Positions 55,888 to 64,000 are shown, counted from the first letter of the stretch. The stretch: 64,000 bases of DNA from Roseburia inulinivorans DSM 16841 (GCF_000174195.1 NZ_ACFY01000040.1:1-64000); one strand, 5' to 3'. The notes: generated by a model from the letters alone, not told the origin. A program made the numbers and translations.

Positions 55888-56634
55888 ATGGCATTTACAG
55901 ATTTGATAAAGCCTGGTGACAAGATCGATATCAGGTTATTACAACAGGTTGAAAATGAGGAGCGGACTGGCGATACGGTTAAAGTTTACAAGAGCCAGGT
56001 TCTTGATATAAATAAGCGTGGCAATCTTGAGATTTCAATGCCTACAGAGGGAACAAAACTGATTCTTCTTCCTCTGGATGTACGTTTGGAATTTGTTTTT
56101 TATTCCGGAGGATTCTTATATAAAAGTATCGGACAGATCGTAGAGCGCTTCAAGCGGGATAATATTTATACACTGGAAGTAGAACTTAAAACACGTCTGG
56201 AAAAGTTCCAGCGCAGGGAATTTTACCGATATGAGTGTTCCATTGATTTTAAGTTTTTCGAACTGACGGAAGAGCAGGCAGATCTTGCAACAGTGGAAGA
56301 GATTTTTGCCCAATTGCGCGATGAACATTTTAATGACAAGATACGGACAGGTACGATCGTTGACATCAGCGGTGGAGGCATCCGCTTTAATTCAGATACG
56401 GAGTTAAAGAGTGGAGATCATATCCTTGCGGTAGCACATCTCGCAAATGAAAGAATGAATCAGGAATTCCATATTGTTGGTTCTGTTATTTCCTGCGAGA
56501 AGAAGGAACAGGTAACGGAAAAGAAATATGTTTCCCGTGTCAAGTTTATGATCAAAGACGACAGAGTACGAGAGGATATTATCCGATATATTTTTGAAGA
56601 GGAACGATTAACACGTCAAAAGGATAAAAGGTAA
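55888..56634 (+). CDS. PilZ-domain c-di-GMP receptor (YcgR/MotI-type flagellar brake)
   Basis: The 248-residue protein has an N-terminal YcgR-like beta domain (about 1–100) and a PilZ domain (about 105–230). Both ligand motifs are intact: RxxxR in FQRREFYRYE and DxSxxG in VDISGGGIRF. Such proteins bind c-di-GMP and slow the motor through MotA or FliG. A placement between flhG and cheB is not found in the Bacillus operon. The HD-GYP enzyme at 19720–20805 could lower its ligand. It overlaps the start region of cheB. Confidence 0.9.
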   Translation: MAFTDLIKPGDKIDIRLLQQVENEERTGDTVKVYKSQVLDINKRGNLEISMPTEGTKLILLPLDVRLEFVFYSGGFLYKSIGQIVERFKRDNIYTLEVELKTRLEKFQRREFYRYECSIDFKFFELTEEQADLATVEEIFAQLRDEHFNDKIRTGTIVDISGGGIRFNSDTELKSGDHILAVAHLANERMNQEFHIVGSVISCEKKEQVTEKKYVSRVKFMIKDDRVREDIIRYIFEEERLTRQKDKR

Positions 56635-56639
56635 TGATT

Positions 56640-57707
56640 ATGAAAAAAAATATTCTTGTTGTTGATGATTCTGCACTCATGAGAAGGGTTATATGTGATA
56701 TAATCAATTCCGATGATACATTTCAGGTAACAGATGTGTGCCGCGATGGGCTGGAAGCATACGAAAAGCTGAAGGTCAACCGTTATGATGGCGTGATCCT
56801 TGATGTCAATATGCCAAGGATGGGCGGTCTGGAACTTTTAGAGCGCCTGCAGAAAGAACGCATTAAGACAAATGTGATCATGGTCAGTACCATGACAACA
56901 CGGGATGCGGATGTGACGATCCTTGCGATGGAGCGTGGAGCAGTTGATTTTGTGACAAAACCAACAAATATCATTGAGGCAAAAGGGGATGCGTTCCGGA
57001 AAGAAATCTTAGGTATTTTAAATGCCGTTTTAAAGACAGAACGGATCAGCCTTACAGAACGCAGACCTGCAGTGGCAGCTGTCAGTGCTGTTCAGAAACG
57101 CAATGCATCGGCAGAAACAAGGTTTAAGAATAAAATTGTTGCACTTGCATGTTCTACCGGTGGACCAAAAGCTTTGCAGAGTGTCATTCCTTATCTGCCG
57201 GCCAATCTGGATGCCCCAATGGTTCTTGTGCAGCATATGCCTGCCGGATTTACGAATTCCATGGCAAACCGTCTGGATGAGATCAGTAAGATCAATGTAA
57301 AGGAAGCCGAGAATGGAGAAATCCTGAAAAAAGGAACTGTTTACATTGCGCCGGGCGGAAAACACATGGAAGTAAAGAAGTGTCCGGATGGCTCACATAA
57401 GATCGTATATAACGATATGCCACCGATCGGCGGATTGAAACCATGCGCAAATATCACATATGATTCTTTGAGGACATGTGGATATGATCAGGTAGTGTGC
57501 GTTGTGCTTACAGGAATGGGTGCTGATGGAACCAATGGAATCCTGGAATTATCAAAAGTAAAACCAATTTATACGATTGCACAGGATGCGAAGACATGTG
57601 TTGTCTATGGCATGCCGAAAGCAATTGCGGAGACGGGACTTGTAAATGAAGTCGTTCCGCTGACAGAAGTAGCAAATTCAATCACAAAGAATGTGGGGGT
57701 AAATTAA
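56640..57707 (+). CDS. cheB: Chemotaxis response regulator/methylesterase CheB
   Basis: CheB demethylates or deamidates chemoreceptors. The receiver domain (NILVVDDSALMRRV; Asp in VILDVNMPRMGG; Lys in FVTKPT) joins a CheB catalytic domain with ACSTGGPKALQ (Ser), LVQHMPAGFT (His) and LTGMGADG (Asp). ATG 56640 is 8 nt from AAAAGG; ATG 56634 is too close. The protein has 355 residues. No cheR is in the window. Confidence 0.97.
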   Translation: MKKNILVVDDSALMRRVICDIINSDDTFQVTDVCRDGLEAYEKLKVNRYDGVILDVNMPRMGGLELLERLQKERIKTNVIMVSTMTTRDADVTILAMERGAVDFVTKPTNIIEAKGDAFRKEILGILNAVLKTERISLTERRPAVAAVSAVQKRNASAETRFKNKIVALACSTGGPKALQSVIPYLPANLDAPMVLVQHMPAGFTNSMANRLDEISKINVKEAENGEILKKGTVYIAPGGKHMEVKKCPDGSHKIVYNDMPPIGGLKPCANITYDSLRTCGYDQVVCVVLTGMGADGTNGILELSKVKPIYTIAQDAKTCVVYGMPKAIAETGLVNEVVPLTEVANSITKNVGVN

Positions 57708-57708
57708 C

Positions 57709-59808
57709 ATGGATGTAAGCCAGTATCTGGAAATATTTATTGATGAATCAGAAGAACATCTGCAGACATTAAGCGATTGTATCATGGTCCTTGAAAAAGA
57801 ACCGGACAATAAAGATACGATCAATGAAGTGTTCCGTGCGGCACACTCTTTAAAGGGTATGGCAGGTACCATGGGATTTAAGAGAATGCAGCATCTGACA
57901 CATGATATGGAAAATGTGTTTCAGGAAGTGCGGAGCGATCACATAAAAGTCACAAGTGGGATGATCGATCTCTTGTTCAAATGTCTGGATGCACTTGAAG
58001 GTTATGTTGACAATATTAAGAGTACCTCCGATGAGGGAACAGAAGATAACGAAGTTATCATCAAAGAATTAAATGATTTTATTGCAAAAACAGAGGGTGC
58101 GGAAGAAACAGGGAATACTGAGACTTCTGAAGCAAAAGAAGCAGCACCTGAATCCACTCAGGAAGAAAAAGCAGGACAGGAAAAAATCGAACTGACAAAT
58201 GACGAGAAGAAGGCAATCCGTGAAGCGGAGTCAAATGGACAGCATATTTACGTCATGACAGTTCATATCCAGAAAGACTGTCTTTTGAAGGCAGCCCGTG
58301 CATTCCTTGTATTTAAGGCTGTGGAAGATTTTGGACAGATTCTGGTATACCGTCCAAGCTCACAGGATATCGAAGACGAGAAGTTTGAGTTTGAGTTCAG
58401 CTTTTTCCTTGCCTCGGAAGAATCTGAGGACAAGATCGTAGCAGTAGCAAAGGCTGTTTCTGAGATTGAAAAAGTAGATGCGGAAGAGATCCATCTTGAT
58501 GAATATGTAAAAGAGGCAGAAGCACAGGAAGAACAGCAGGCAAAAGAAGCGACAGCGGAACAGAAGGAAGCACCTGCAGAAGCTCCAAAGGCGGCTGAGA
58601 AGAAGGCACCGGCTGCAAATGCCAAGAAACAGACCAATGCAAAACCGGTAACCGGAAGAACTGTCCGTGTAGATATTGAAAAACTGGATGCTTTGATGAA
58701 TCAGGTGTCAGAGCTTATTATTGCAAAGAACAGTCTGGTCTCCATCAGCTCTAACGAGAGTGGTGAGTATCAGAATCAGTCGTTCCATGAACAGATTGAA
58801 TACTTAGAGCGTATCACAACGAATCTTCATGAGTCTGTTATGAAAGTCCGGATGGTACCTATCGAGAGCGTTGTAAATAAGTTCCCTCGTATGATCCGTG
58901 ATCTTTCCCGTAAGTTAGGAAAGAAAATGGAGCTGTATATGACTGGTGAAGATACAGAGTTAGACAGAACTGTAGTCGATCAGATCGGTGATCCATTACA
59001 GCACTTACTCCGTAACTCAGCAGATCATGGTCTGGAAGACAATGCAACCCGTGTAGAGAGAGGAAAACCGGAAGTTGGTTCTATCTTCCTAAAAGCTTTT
59101 CAGGAAGGCAATAACGTTATCATTGAAGTGGGAGATGATGGTAATGGTATTGATGTTGCAGCGGTAAGGGACAAAGCTGTTGAACGCGGTGTCATTACAG
59201 CAGAACAGGCGGAGAATATGAGCCAGAAAGAGATCATCAATATCTTATTCCTTCCAAGTTTCTCTATGGCAAAGAAGATTACTGACATCTCCGGACGTGG
59301 TGTTGGTCTTGATGTTGTAAAATCTAACATCGAAGCACTTGGTGGTGACGTTGAAGTCCGCACACAGCTTGGAGAAGGAACAACTTTCATTGTCCGTCTG
59401 CCGCTGACACTTGCAATCATCCAGGCATTAATGGTTGAGATCCGTGATGAAAAATATGCGATCGCACTTGGATCCATTTCAAATATTGAAAGTATCCCGG
59501 TAAATGAGATCAAATATGTTCAGGCTCAGGAGGTGATCCATCTCCGTGGTGCCGTTATCCCACTGATCCGTCTTGATCAGGTACTGGATATGGAAGAAAA
59601 ACAGGAAGAACCGGAGAATCTTACGGTTGTTATCGTTAAGAAAGGCGACAGCCTCGCAGGTCTTGTTGTAGATAATCTGATCGGACAGCAGGAGATCGTT
59701 ATCAAATCTCTTGGAAAGTATATCAACAACAATAAGATTATCAGTGGCGCAACCATTCTTGGCGATGGTGAAGTTGCATTAATCCTTGACGTTAATACAT
59801 TGATGTAA
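57709..59808 (+). CDS. cheA: Chemotaxis histidine kinase CheA
   Basis: The 699-residue kinase has P1 with phospho-acceptor His46 in AAHSLKGMAGTMGF, then an acidic linker and P2-like domain (about 170–265). A long Ala/Glu/Lys/Gln linker (about 268–310) follows, then P3 dimerisation, P4 ATPase with HLLRNSADHGLEDN (N box), VGDDGNGIDV (G1) and DISGRGVGLDVVKSNIEALGG (G2), and the P5 CheW-like domain. It follows cheB by 1 bp. All catalytic boxes are intact. Confidence 0.97.
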   Translation: MDVSQYLEIFIDESEEHLQTLSDCIMVLEKEPDNKDTINEVFRAAHSLKGMAGTMGFKRMQHLTHDMENVFQEVRSDHIKVTSGMIDLLFKCLDALEGYVDNIKSTSDEGTEDNEVIIKELNDFIAKTEGAEETGNTETSEAKEAAPESTQEEKAGQEKIELTNDEKKAIREAESNGQHIYVMTVHIQKDCLLKAARAFLVFKAVEDFGQILVYRPSSQDIEDEKFEFEFSFFLASEESEDKIVAVAKAVSEIEKVDAEEIHLDEYVKEAEAQEEQQAKEATAEQKEAPAEAPKAAEKKAPAANAKKQTNAKPVTGRTVRVDIEKLDALMNQVSELIIAKNSLVSISSNESGEYQNQSFHEQIEYLERITTNLHESVMKVRMVPIESVVNKFPRMIRDLSRKLGKKMELYMTGEDTELDRTVVDQIGDPLQHLLRNSADHGLEDNATRVERGKPEVGSIFLKAFQEGNNVIIEVGDDGNGIDVAAVRDKAVERGVITAEQAENMSQKEIINILFLPSFSMAKKITDISGRGVGLDVVKSNIEALGGDVEVRTQLGEGTTFIVRLPLTLAIIQALMVEIRDEKYAIALGSISNIESIPVNEIKYVQAQEVIHLRGAVIPLIRLDQVLDMEEKQEEPENLTVVIVKKGDSLAGLVVDNLIGQQEIVIKSLGKYINNNKIISGATILGDGEVALILDVNTLM

Positions 59809-59822
59809 TGGAGGAGACGAAT

Positions 59823-60285
59823 ATGGAGAAAAATATAGATATCGCTGAAAATGATGCAAAACAGTATATTGTTGTAAAAATCGGCAGCGAACAGTACGGA
59901 ATTGATATCAGCTATATTGACAATATTGTGCGTATGCAGAAAATCACACGTGTTCCAAAGATTCAGACATACTTTAAAGGGGTCATCAATCTTCGTGGGG
60001 AGATCGTGCCTGTTATGAGTGTGCGTAAAAAAAATGAATCTGGATGATGATGTCATCACAAATGCCAGCAGGATCATTATTTTAAAGCTTGAGGAAAAAG
60101 GAACGATCGGAATCATTGTAGATGAAGTAAAAGAGGTTGTTACTTTATGCACCGATGAGATTGATAAGACAAGCGGAAGCAAGGACGGAAAAGCCATGTT
60201 TATCAATGGTGTTGGCAAACATGGGGACGAACTGATATCTTTATTTGAGATCAGTTCGATTGTAGAAGAAAAAGAAAATGCGTAA
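59823..60285 (+). CDS. cheW: Chemotaxis coupling protein CheW (1-bp frameshift)
   Basis: CheW links receptors to CheA. ATG 59823 follows GGAGGAGACGAAT. The frame breaks at an eight-A run (60027–60034). Removing one A joins INLRGEIVPVMSVRKK to MNLDDDVITNASRIIILKL, a normal CheW of about 154 residues. This is one of the few insertion-type lesions. As written the protein would lose its second beta barrel, so an error is likely, since the rest of the operon is intact. Confidence 0.88.
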
Positions 60286-60294
60286 TTCCATAAA

Positions 60295-60320
60295 GTGAGA
60301 CCTTTCTTACAAGGTCTCAC
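60295..60320 (+). terminator. Strong hairpin between cheW and cheC
   Basis: A perfect 10-bp GC-containing stem (60295–60304 with 60311–60320) with a 6-nt loop is followed by TGTGTTTATT. The T-tail is weak, so it probably lets some transcription pass or acts in mRNA processing between cheW and cheC-cheD-sigD. Confidence 0.5.
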
Positions 60321-60355
60321 TGTGTTTATTATGCAGAAACAGATGGAGAAAATAA

Positions 60356-60985
60356 ATGACAAAGTATACGTTGGATGAAGTTAATGATATGTACGTGGAC
60401 GTGCTCAAGGAGATCGGAAATGTCGGCTCCGGTAACGCAGCGACCGCAATCGCAAATATGGTCGGCACCCGCATTGACATGAAAGTCCCAAATGTAAAAT
60501 TGATGGACGTAGGAAAATTAGGAAGTGCGATCGGACCGGAAGAAGAGACGGTGATCGGTATTTTTCTTGAGGTATCGCATGATATTGATGGAAGCATGAT
60601 GTTCCTGCTGGATTTAGAATCCGGACATTATCTTGCGGATAAGCTTTTAATGAAGGAAAATGTGGTTCATGAGCAGATGGAAGTTTTTGATGAAATGGAA
60701 CTTTCAGCATTGAAAGAGGTGGGGAATATTATTACAGCGTCCTACCTTTCAGCACTGGCTTCCATGACAAATTTAACGATTTTACCATCTGTTCCGTATA
60801 TCTGTGTCGATATGGCGGCTGCTATTCTAAGTGTTCCGGCCATTGAGTTTGGTCTGGTTGGTGACCGGGCATTATTGATCGAGACAGAGATCTGTGCAGA
60901 TGTAGCGATCAGAGGCTATTTTATTCTGATGCCGGAACAGGAATCTTATTACAAAATATTATCAGCACTTGGGTTGTCACTGTAA
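60356..60985 (+). CDS. cheC: CheY-P phosphatase CheC
   Basis: The 209-residue protein has both CheC phosphatase sites, LKEIGNVGSGNAATAIANM and LKEVGNIITASYLSALASM, each with Glu-x-x-Asn. Together with FliY this gives two CheY-P phosphatases in the operon. CheC also binds CheD, whose gene follows 9 bp later. Confidence 0.96.
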   Translation: MTKYTLDEVNDMYVDVLKEIGNVGSGNAATAIANMVGTRIDMKVPNVKLMDVGKLGSAIGPEEETVIGIFLEVSHDIDGSMMFLLDLESGHYLADKLLMKENVVHEQMEVFDEMELSALKEVGNIITASYLSALASMTNLTILPSVPYICVDMAAAILSVPAIEFGLVGDRALLIETEICADVAIRGYFILMPEQESYYKILSALGLSL

Positions 60986-60994
60986 GGAGTTTGT

Positions 60995-61480
60995 ATGGGG
61001 AATATCATTAAGGTTGGAATGGCGGATTTGAATGTATGCAAGGCTCCTGACGGACTCACAACACTTGGACTTGGTTCCTGTATCGGACTGACGCTCTATG
61101 ATCCGGTTACAAAGATTGGCGGCATGGTTCATTATATGCTTCCGGACAGCACAAAAGTGAGCAACAATTCAAATAAGGCAAAATTCGCAGATACAGGAAT
61201 TGAAGAATTATTAAAAAAAGTCATTGCTGCAGGGGCAAGTAAGACAAGGCTTGTTGCCAAGATTGCTGGCGGTGCGAAGATGTTTGAGGTCAGTGGTTTA
61301 TCAGATGTCGGAAATATCGGTGCGAGAAATGCAGAAGCAGCAAAGAAGATTTTAAAAGAAAAAGGAATCCGGCTGGTTGCCGAAGACACCGGATTAAACT
61401 ATGGACGCACGGTCGAGTTACATTGTGACACCGGAGAATTTCTGATAAAATCAGTAGGAAAGCCAATTAAAACTATTTAA
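60995..61480 (+). CDS. cheD: Chemoreceptor glutamine deamidase CheD
   Basis: CheD deamidates receptor glutamines and activates CheC. The 161-residue enzyme has its Cys-His-Thr residues in LTTLGLGSCIGLTLYD and GGMVHYMLPDS, and the GGAKMF motif. AAGGAG precedes the ATG. The deamidase feedback with cheC is the Bacillus-type adaptation loop. Confidence 0.96.
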   Translation: MGNIIKVGMADLNVCKAPDGLTTLGLGSCIGLTLYDPVTKIGGMVHYMLPDSTKVSNNSNKAKFADTGIEELLKKVIAAGASKTRLVAKIAGGAKMFEVSGLSDVGNIGARNAEAAKKILKEKGIRLVAEDTGLNYGRTVELHCDTGEFLIKSVGKPIKTI

Positions 61481-61513
61481 AAAATCGTGAAAAACGTTTT
61501 TAGTGGAGAGATT

Positions 61514-61783
61514 ATGAAAACAAAAGGCATACCGGCAGTCGTGATGCTGCTTGCAGGGTTTGTCACATGCATCATTGGAATTGTACAGCATATGGAAACG
61601 GATGTTTTTATCAAGACATTGCTTGCGGTTTTAATTATTTTTTATTTATTAGGATGCATTGTGAAACTGGTTCTTGATAAAAACTTTAAAGAAATGGATG
61701 AACCTGAAGAAAACCAGGAAGAGTCCGGAGAAGAACAGACACAGGAACAGTCAGACTCGGACGGGGAGAAGAAGAGTGAATAA
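61514..61783 (+). CDS. Small membrane protein of unknown function between cheD and sigD
   Basis: The 89-residue protein has two predicted membrane helices (AVVMLLAGFVTCIIGIV and TLLAVLIIFYLLGCIVKLVL) and a very acidic C-terminal tail rich in Glu, Gln and Ser. ATG 61514 follows GTGGAGAG; the upstream start at 61487 lacks a site. No family is recognised. The position in the operon suggests a motility-related role, which is inference only. Confidence 0.7.
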   Translation: MKTKGIPAVVMLLAGFVTCIIGIVQHMETDVFIKTLLAVLIIFYLLGCIVKLVLDKNFKEMDEPEENQEESGEEQTQEQSDSDGEKKSE

Positions 61784-61803
61784 CTTGAACCTGGGGGCTT
61801 CAT

Positions 61804-62574
61804 ATGAAAACGGTAGATAGAGAGAAACTCTGGGAAGAATATCAGAAAAAAAAGACACCGGAGTTGAGAGAAAAACTAATAATAGAATATTCGCCGCTTG
61901 TCAAGCTTGTTGCCGGAAGATTGAGCATGTATCTCGGATATAATGTGGAATATGATGATCTTGTAAGTTATGGTATCTTTGGTTTGATCGATGCGATCGA
62001 TAAATTTGATCTCGGAAAAGAGGTTAAGTTTGAGACATATGCGAGTCTGCGGATTCGTGGAACGATATTAGATCAGATCCGTAAAATGGACTGGATTCCA
62101 AGAACTGTCAGACAGAAACAGAAAAAGATTGATGAGGCGATCAAACAGGTTGAAATGCGTACCGGAAAAAATGCTTCTGACGAGGAGATCGCACAGGAAT
62201 TAGGACTTTCAGAAGACGAACTTACCACATGGCAGTCACAGCTTAAAGTCACGAATATCGTCTCCTTAAACGAGTATCTGGAGCAGGGTGCGGAACCGGT
62301 CATGGATGCACGGAGAAATTCCCATTTTATCCAGCCGGAAGATAAGGTTGAGGAAGAAGAACTGAAACAGAAACTGGAAGAATCCCTTGAAGTCCTGACA
62401 GAGAAGGAACGTAAGGTAATTCTTTTATATTATTATGAAGATCTGACATTAAAGGAGATCAGCAGCATTCTTGAAGTATCGGAATCGAGAATTTCCCAGC
62501 TTCATACGAAGGCTCTTTTGAAAATGCGCAAAAAGCTTGGAAATTATCTTGGAATTCTCATAGACAGAGAGTAG
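61804..62574 (+). CDS. sigD: Flagellar sigma factor FliA/SigD (sigma-28)
   Basis: The 256-residue sigma-28 factor directs late flagellar and chemotaxis genes. Region 2 (EYSPLVKLVAGRLSMYLGYNVEYDDLVSYGIFGLIDAIDKFD; RIRGTILDQIRKMDWIPRTVRQK), region 3 and region 4 (LTEKERKVILLYYYEDLTLKEISSILEVSESRISQLHTKAL) are complete. Its flgM anti-sigma gene is not in the window. It lies near the end of the operon, as in Bacillus. Confidence 0.95.
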   Translation: MKTVDREKLWEEYQKKKTPELREKLIIEYSPLVKLVAGRLSMYLGYNVEYDDLVSYGIFGLIDAIDKFDLGKEVKFETYASLRIRGTILDQIRKMDWIPRTVRQKQKKIDEAIKQVEMRTGKNASDEEIAQELGLSEDELTTWQSQLKVTNIVSLNEYLEQGAEPVMDARRNSHFIQPEDKVEEEELKQKLEESLEVLTEKERKVILLYYYEDLTLKEISSILEVSESRISQLHTKALLKMRKKLGNYLGILIDRE

Positions 62575-62585
62575 AGGTGATCATT

Positions 62586-62903
62586 ATGTCCATCAGACCA
62601 GTTGATTTTAACGGAATGATACAACGCACGCAGGACGTGAGTACTTTAAAACAGAATGAAGACAACAGACCTGTGGTGGAACAGCAGACGATTTTTTCAC
62701 AGGAAATGAAAAAAGTGGAGCAGAATCTCCATCAGGTGGTTCATGCCCGGGAAAAAGAGAATGCCGGTTATCGTTATGATGCCAAAGAAAAGGGAAATGG
62801 GCATTATGAAAAGGAAGAACGGAAGAAAAAAGACAAGAAGCAGCAAAAGGCTGACAATGTTTATTTGAAGGGACAGACTTCCGAATTTGATATCAAGGTA
62901 TAA
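62586..62903 (+). CDS. Small hydrophilic protein downstream of sigD
   Basis: The 105-residue protein starts at ATG 62586 behind AGAGGTGATC. It has no membrane helix or signal peptide. The C-terminal half is extremely rich in Lys and Glu (EKEERKKKDKKQQ). The N-terminal SIRPVDFNGMIQRTQDVS recurs, as far as I recall, in small proteins next to clostridial sigD, but I cannot name a family. No function is proposed. Confidence 0.7.
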   Translation: MSIRPVDFNGMIQRTQDVSTLKQNEDNRPVVEQQTIFSQEMKKVEQNLHQVVHAREKENAGYRYDAKEKGNGHYEKEERKKKDKKQQKADNVYLKGQTSEFDIKV

Positions 62904-62914
62904 GGAGCAGAAAC

Positions 62915-63671
62915 ATGACGATGATTGAAATTATCTTACTTCTGGTTGGATGTGTTTTTATGATTGGAAGTTTTTTCATCAGCGAAAAATTATCTTCTTC
63001 AGAGTTGAATAAGATCGCAGAATTAAGTGAAGATGAATTAAAAAGATTATTGAACGTGAAGTGAATAATGCCGGTACACAGATGGATGAAGTGATCGAAC
63101 AGAAAATCGAAGAAGCGGGTGAACAGGCAGAGCGTGCCATGGAGAAAGAGTCTAATGAACAGATCATGCAGATTCATGAGTACTCTGAAACGGTTATGGA
63201 ATCCATGAAGAAAACACATGATGAGATCATGTTTCTTTACAGTATGTTAAATGACAAACATACCGAGATGACATCTATGACAGGAGATTTACAGCGTCTG
63301 GCTGCAGATATCCGAAATTTACAGGAAAATCTGTCCGCGAAAGCAGGCACTTCAATCAGGAAACCAGTTGCAGAATCCCATGTTGTGCAACAACCTGTAA
63401 TGAAGCAGAATGCAGTTGTACAACCGATGACAGAGACGATAGATGTGCAGCCGGAACCTGAAGTTCAGGTGAATCGTTTCCAAGAAATTCAGGAACCTGA
63501 ACAGAAAACGGAAAACCGGAAACAGCGGATGCACAGGGCATGTCAAATGATATGATTTTAAAACTTTATGAACAGGGACTGAGCAAAGTCGAGATTGCAA
63601 AACAATTGGGACGTGGCCTTGGCGAAGTGAATTTAGTGATCGAATTGTATAAAGGGGACGAAAATCTGTGA
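62915..63671 (+). CDS. DUF6115-type protein, possible SwrB counterpart (two 1-bp frameshifts)
   Basis: Restoring one A at 63040–63044 and one C at 63516–63517 gives a protein of about 252 residues. An N-terminal membrane helix (IEIILLLVGCVFMIGSFFI) precedes a charged coiled coil (about 25–145) and a Pro/Gln/Val-rich linker. A C-terminal helix-turn-helix-like segment reads ILKLYEQGLSKVEIAKQLGRGLGEVNLVIELYKG. This order of membrane helix, coiled coil and HTH-like end resembles SwrB, which follows sigD in Bacillus. The DUF6115 name is from memory. The next gene overlaps its stop. Confidence 0.7.
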
Positions 63672-64000
63672 AATTAAAATATTATTTAAGAGGTCTTGGC
63701 ATTGGAATTATTGTCACAACGATTCTTCTGATGATTGCATTTGCACTGCATAAACCTACAATGTCAGATGCGGATATCATTGCAAGAGCAAAACAGCTTG
63801 GAATGGTTATGCCGGAGGATGAAGAACCGTTGCAGGACACTGAGACAACAGAGAGCACGGAAGTGACAGCAGTTCCTGAAACGGAAGCTGCACAAATTGA
63901 GGAACAGACGACAGAGGCTGCTGCAAATACAGAAGAACCGGTGACTGCAGATGAAACAGAGAATCCGGAATCAGAGATGACAGATACAGAAGTGGCAACA
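63668..64000 (+). CDS. Membrane protein of unknown function, truncated by window end
   Basis: The frame opens at GTG 63668, overlapping the preceding stop, and is open to the last base (111 residues). A basic start (VKLKYYLRG) and one membrane helix (LGIGIIVTTILLMIAFAL) are followed by TMSDADIIARAKQLGMVMP. A long Glu/Thr-rich disordered extracytoplasmic stretch comes next. The Asp-Ile-Ile-Ala-Arg-Ala segment recurs in Lachnospiraceae membrane proteins, some with an MltG-like domain. The C-terminal domain is outside the window, so no function is assigned. Confidence 0.7.
   Translation, partial: MKLKYYLRGLGIGIIVTTILLMIAFALHKPTMSDADIIARAKQLGMVMPEDEEPLQDTETTESTEVTAVPETEAAQIEEQTTEAAANTEEPVTADETENPESEMTDTEVAT

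Noticed and set aside
59577..60362. Antisense frame of 261 codons over cheA end and cheW
   Set aside because: Shadow frame opposite conserved chemotaxis genes.
3119..63517. Programmed ribosomal frameshifting at A-rich runs (for example the six-A runs at 8936, 9156, 9232 and 30005)
   Set aside because: Many breaks occur in short GG, CC, AAA or AAAA runs, some are gains, and they hit unrelated genes whose families are not frameshifted. No downstream stem or upstream Shine-Dalgarno-like stimulator was consistently seen.

Overview
The window comes from a motile, spore-forming, low-to-mid GC Firmicute, most likely a Lachnospiraceae of the Roseburia/Agathobacter type. The reasons are a Bacillus-like topA–codY–flgB…sigD flagellar superoperon carrying clostridial FlbD, a cotJABC spore-coat operon, a sporulation sigma-K gene, and DUF5716/DUF5717/DUF6115-type proteins that I associate with Lachnospiraceae. 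No tRNA, rRNA, CRISPR array, insertion sequence or prophage was seen. The window is gene-dense and no gap exceeds about 260 bp. LAYOUT: 1–1230 holds the end of mgsA and a degV gene. 1440–3189 holds an unknown gene convergent with a PLP aminotransferase. 3275–10079 is a four-gene cluster of poorly characterised proteins: a giant repeat protein (DUF5717), a degenerate Hsp70/actin-fold protein (DUF5716), a helical-repeat protein and a membrane-anchored coiled-coil protein. It is followed by a chemoreceptor (10214–11932). 12109–13201 is cotJABC on the minus strand. 13309–15862 is a feoA-feoB-Cys-rich ferrous-iron operon with Fur-like operators. 16022–19322 is gltX plus a UvrD-like helicase. 19378–20805 (minus) is a DUF1292 protein and an HD-GYP c-di-GMP phosphodiesterase. 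20986–25118 holds a catalytically degenerate GH13 protein, DUF5662, an Rlu pseudouridine synthase and sigK. 25319–30888 is yifB-dprA-topA-codY. From 31131 to the window end runs one fla/che operon of at least 32 kb. FLAGELLAR OPERON: the order flgB flgC fliE fliF fliG fliH fliI fliJ ylxF fliK flgD (TIGR02530) flgE flbD motA motB fliL fliM fliY cheY fliO fliP fliQ fliR flhB flhA flhF flhG pilZ cheB cheA cheW cheC cheD – sigD – DUF6115 closely follows the Bacillus subtilis operon. The main differences are motAB and a PilZ gene inside the operon, small unknown genes on both sides of sigD, and a DUF6115 gene where swrB would be. Together these genes build the basal body, hook and export gate, set flagellar placement, drive the motor and run CheA-CheY chemotaxis. 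The sigma factor switches on late genes (flagellin and others) that lie outside the window. CodY, PilZ and HD-GYP supply likely nutritional and c-di-GMP inputs. DATA QUALITY: twelve genes carry about 20 single-base indels, 15 of them one-base losses in short homopolymers. I read these as sequencing or assembly errors and annotate the genes across them. One such error makes a false TopA–CodY fusion. POSSIBLE NOVELTY: the best candidate for an undescribed system is the DUF5717/DUF5716 cluster. Other points of interest are the GH13 pseudo-enzyme, the FlgD with a surface-protein-like tail, a candidate sigma-28 promoter on the HD-GYP gene, a CodY box inside the codY promoter, and the SwrB-like DUF6115 protein.
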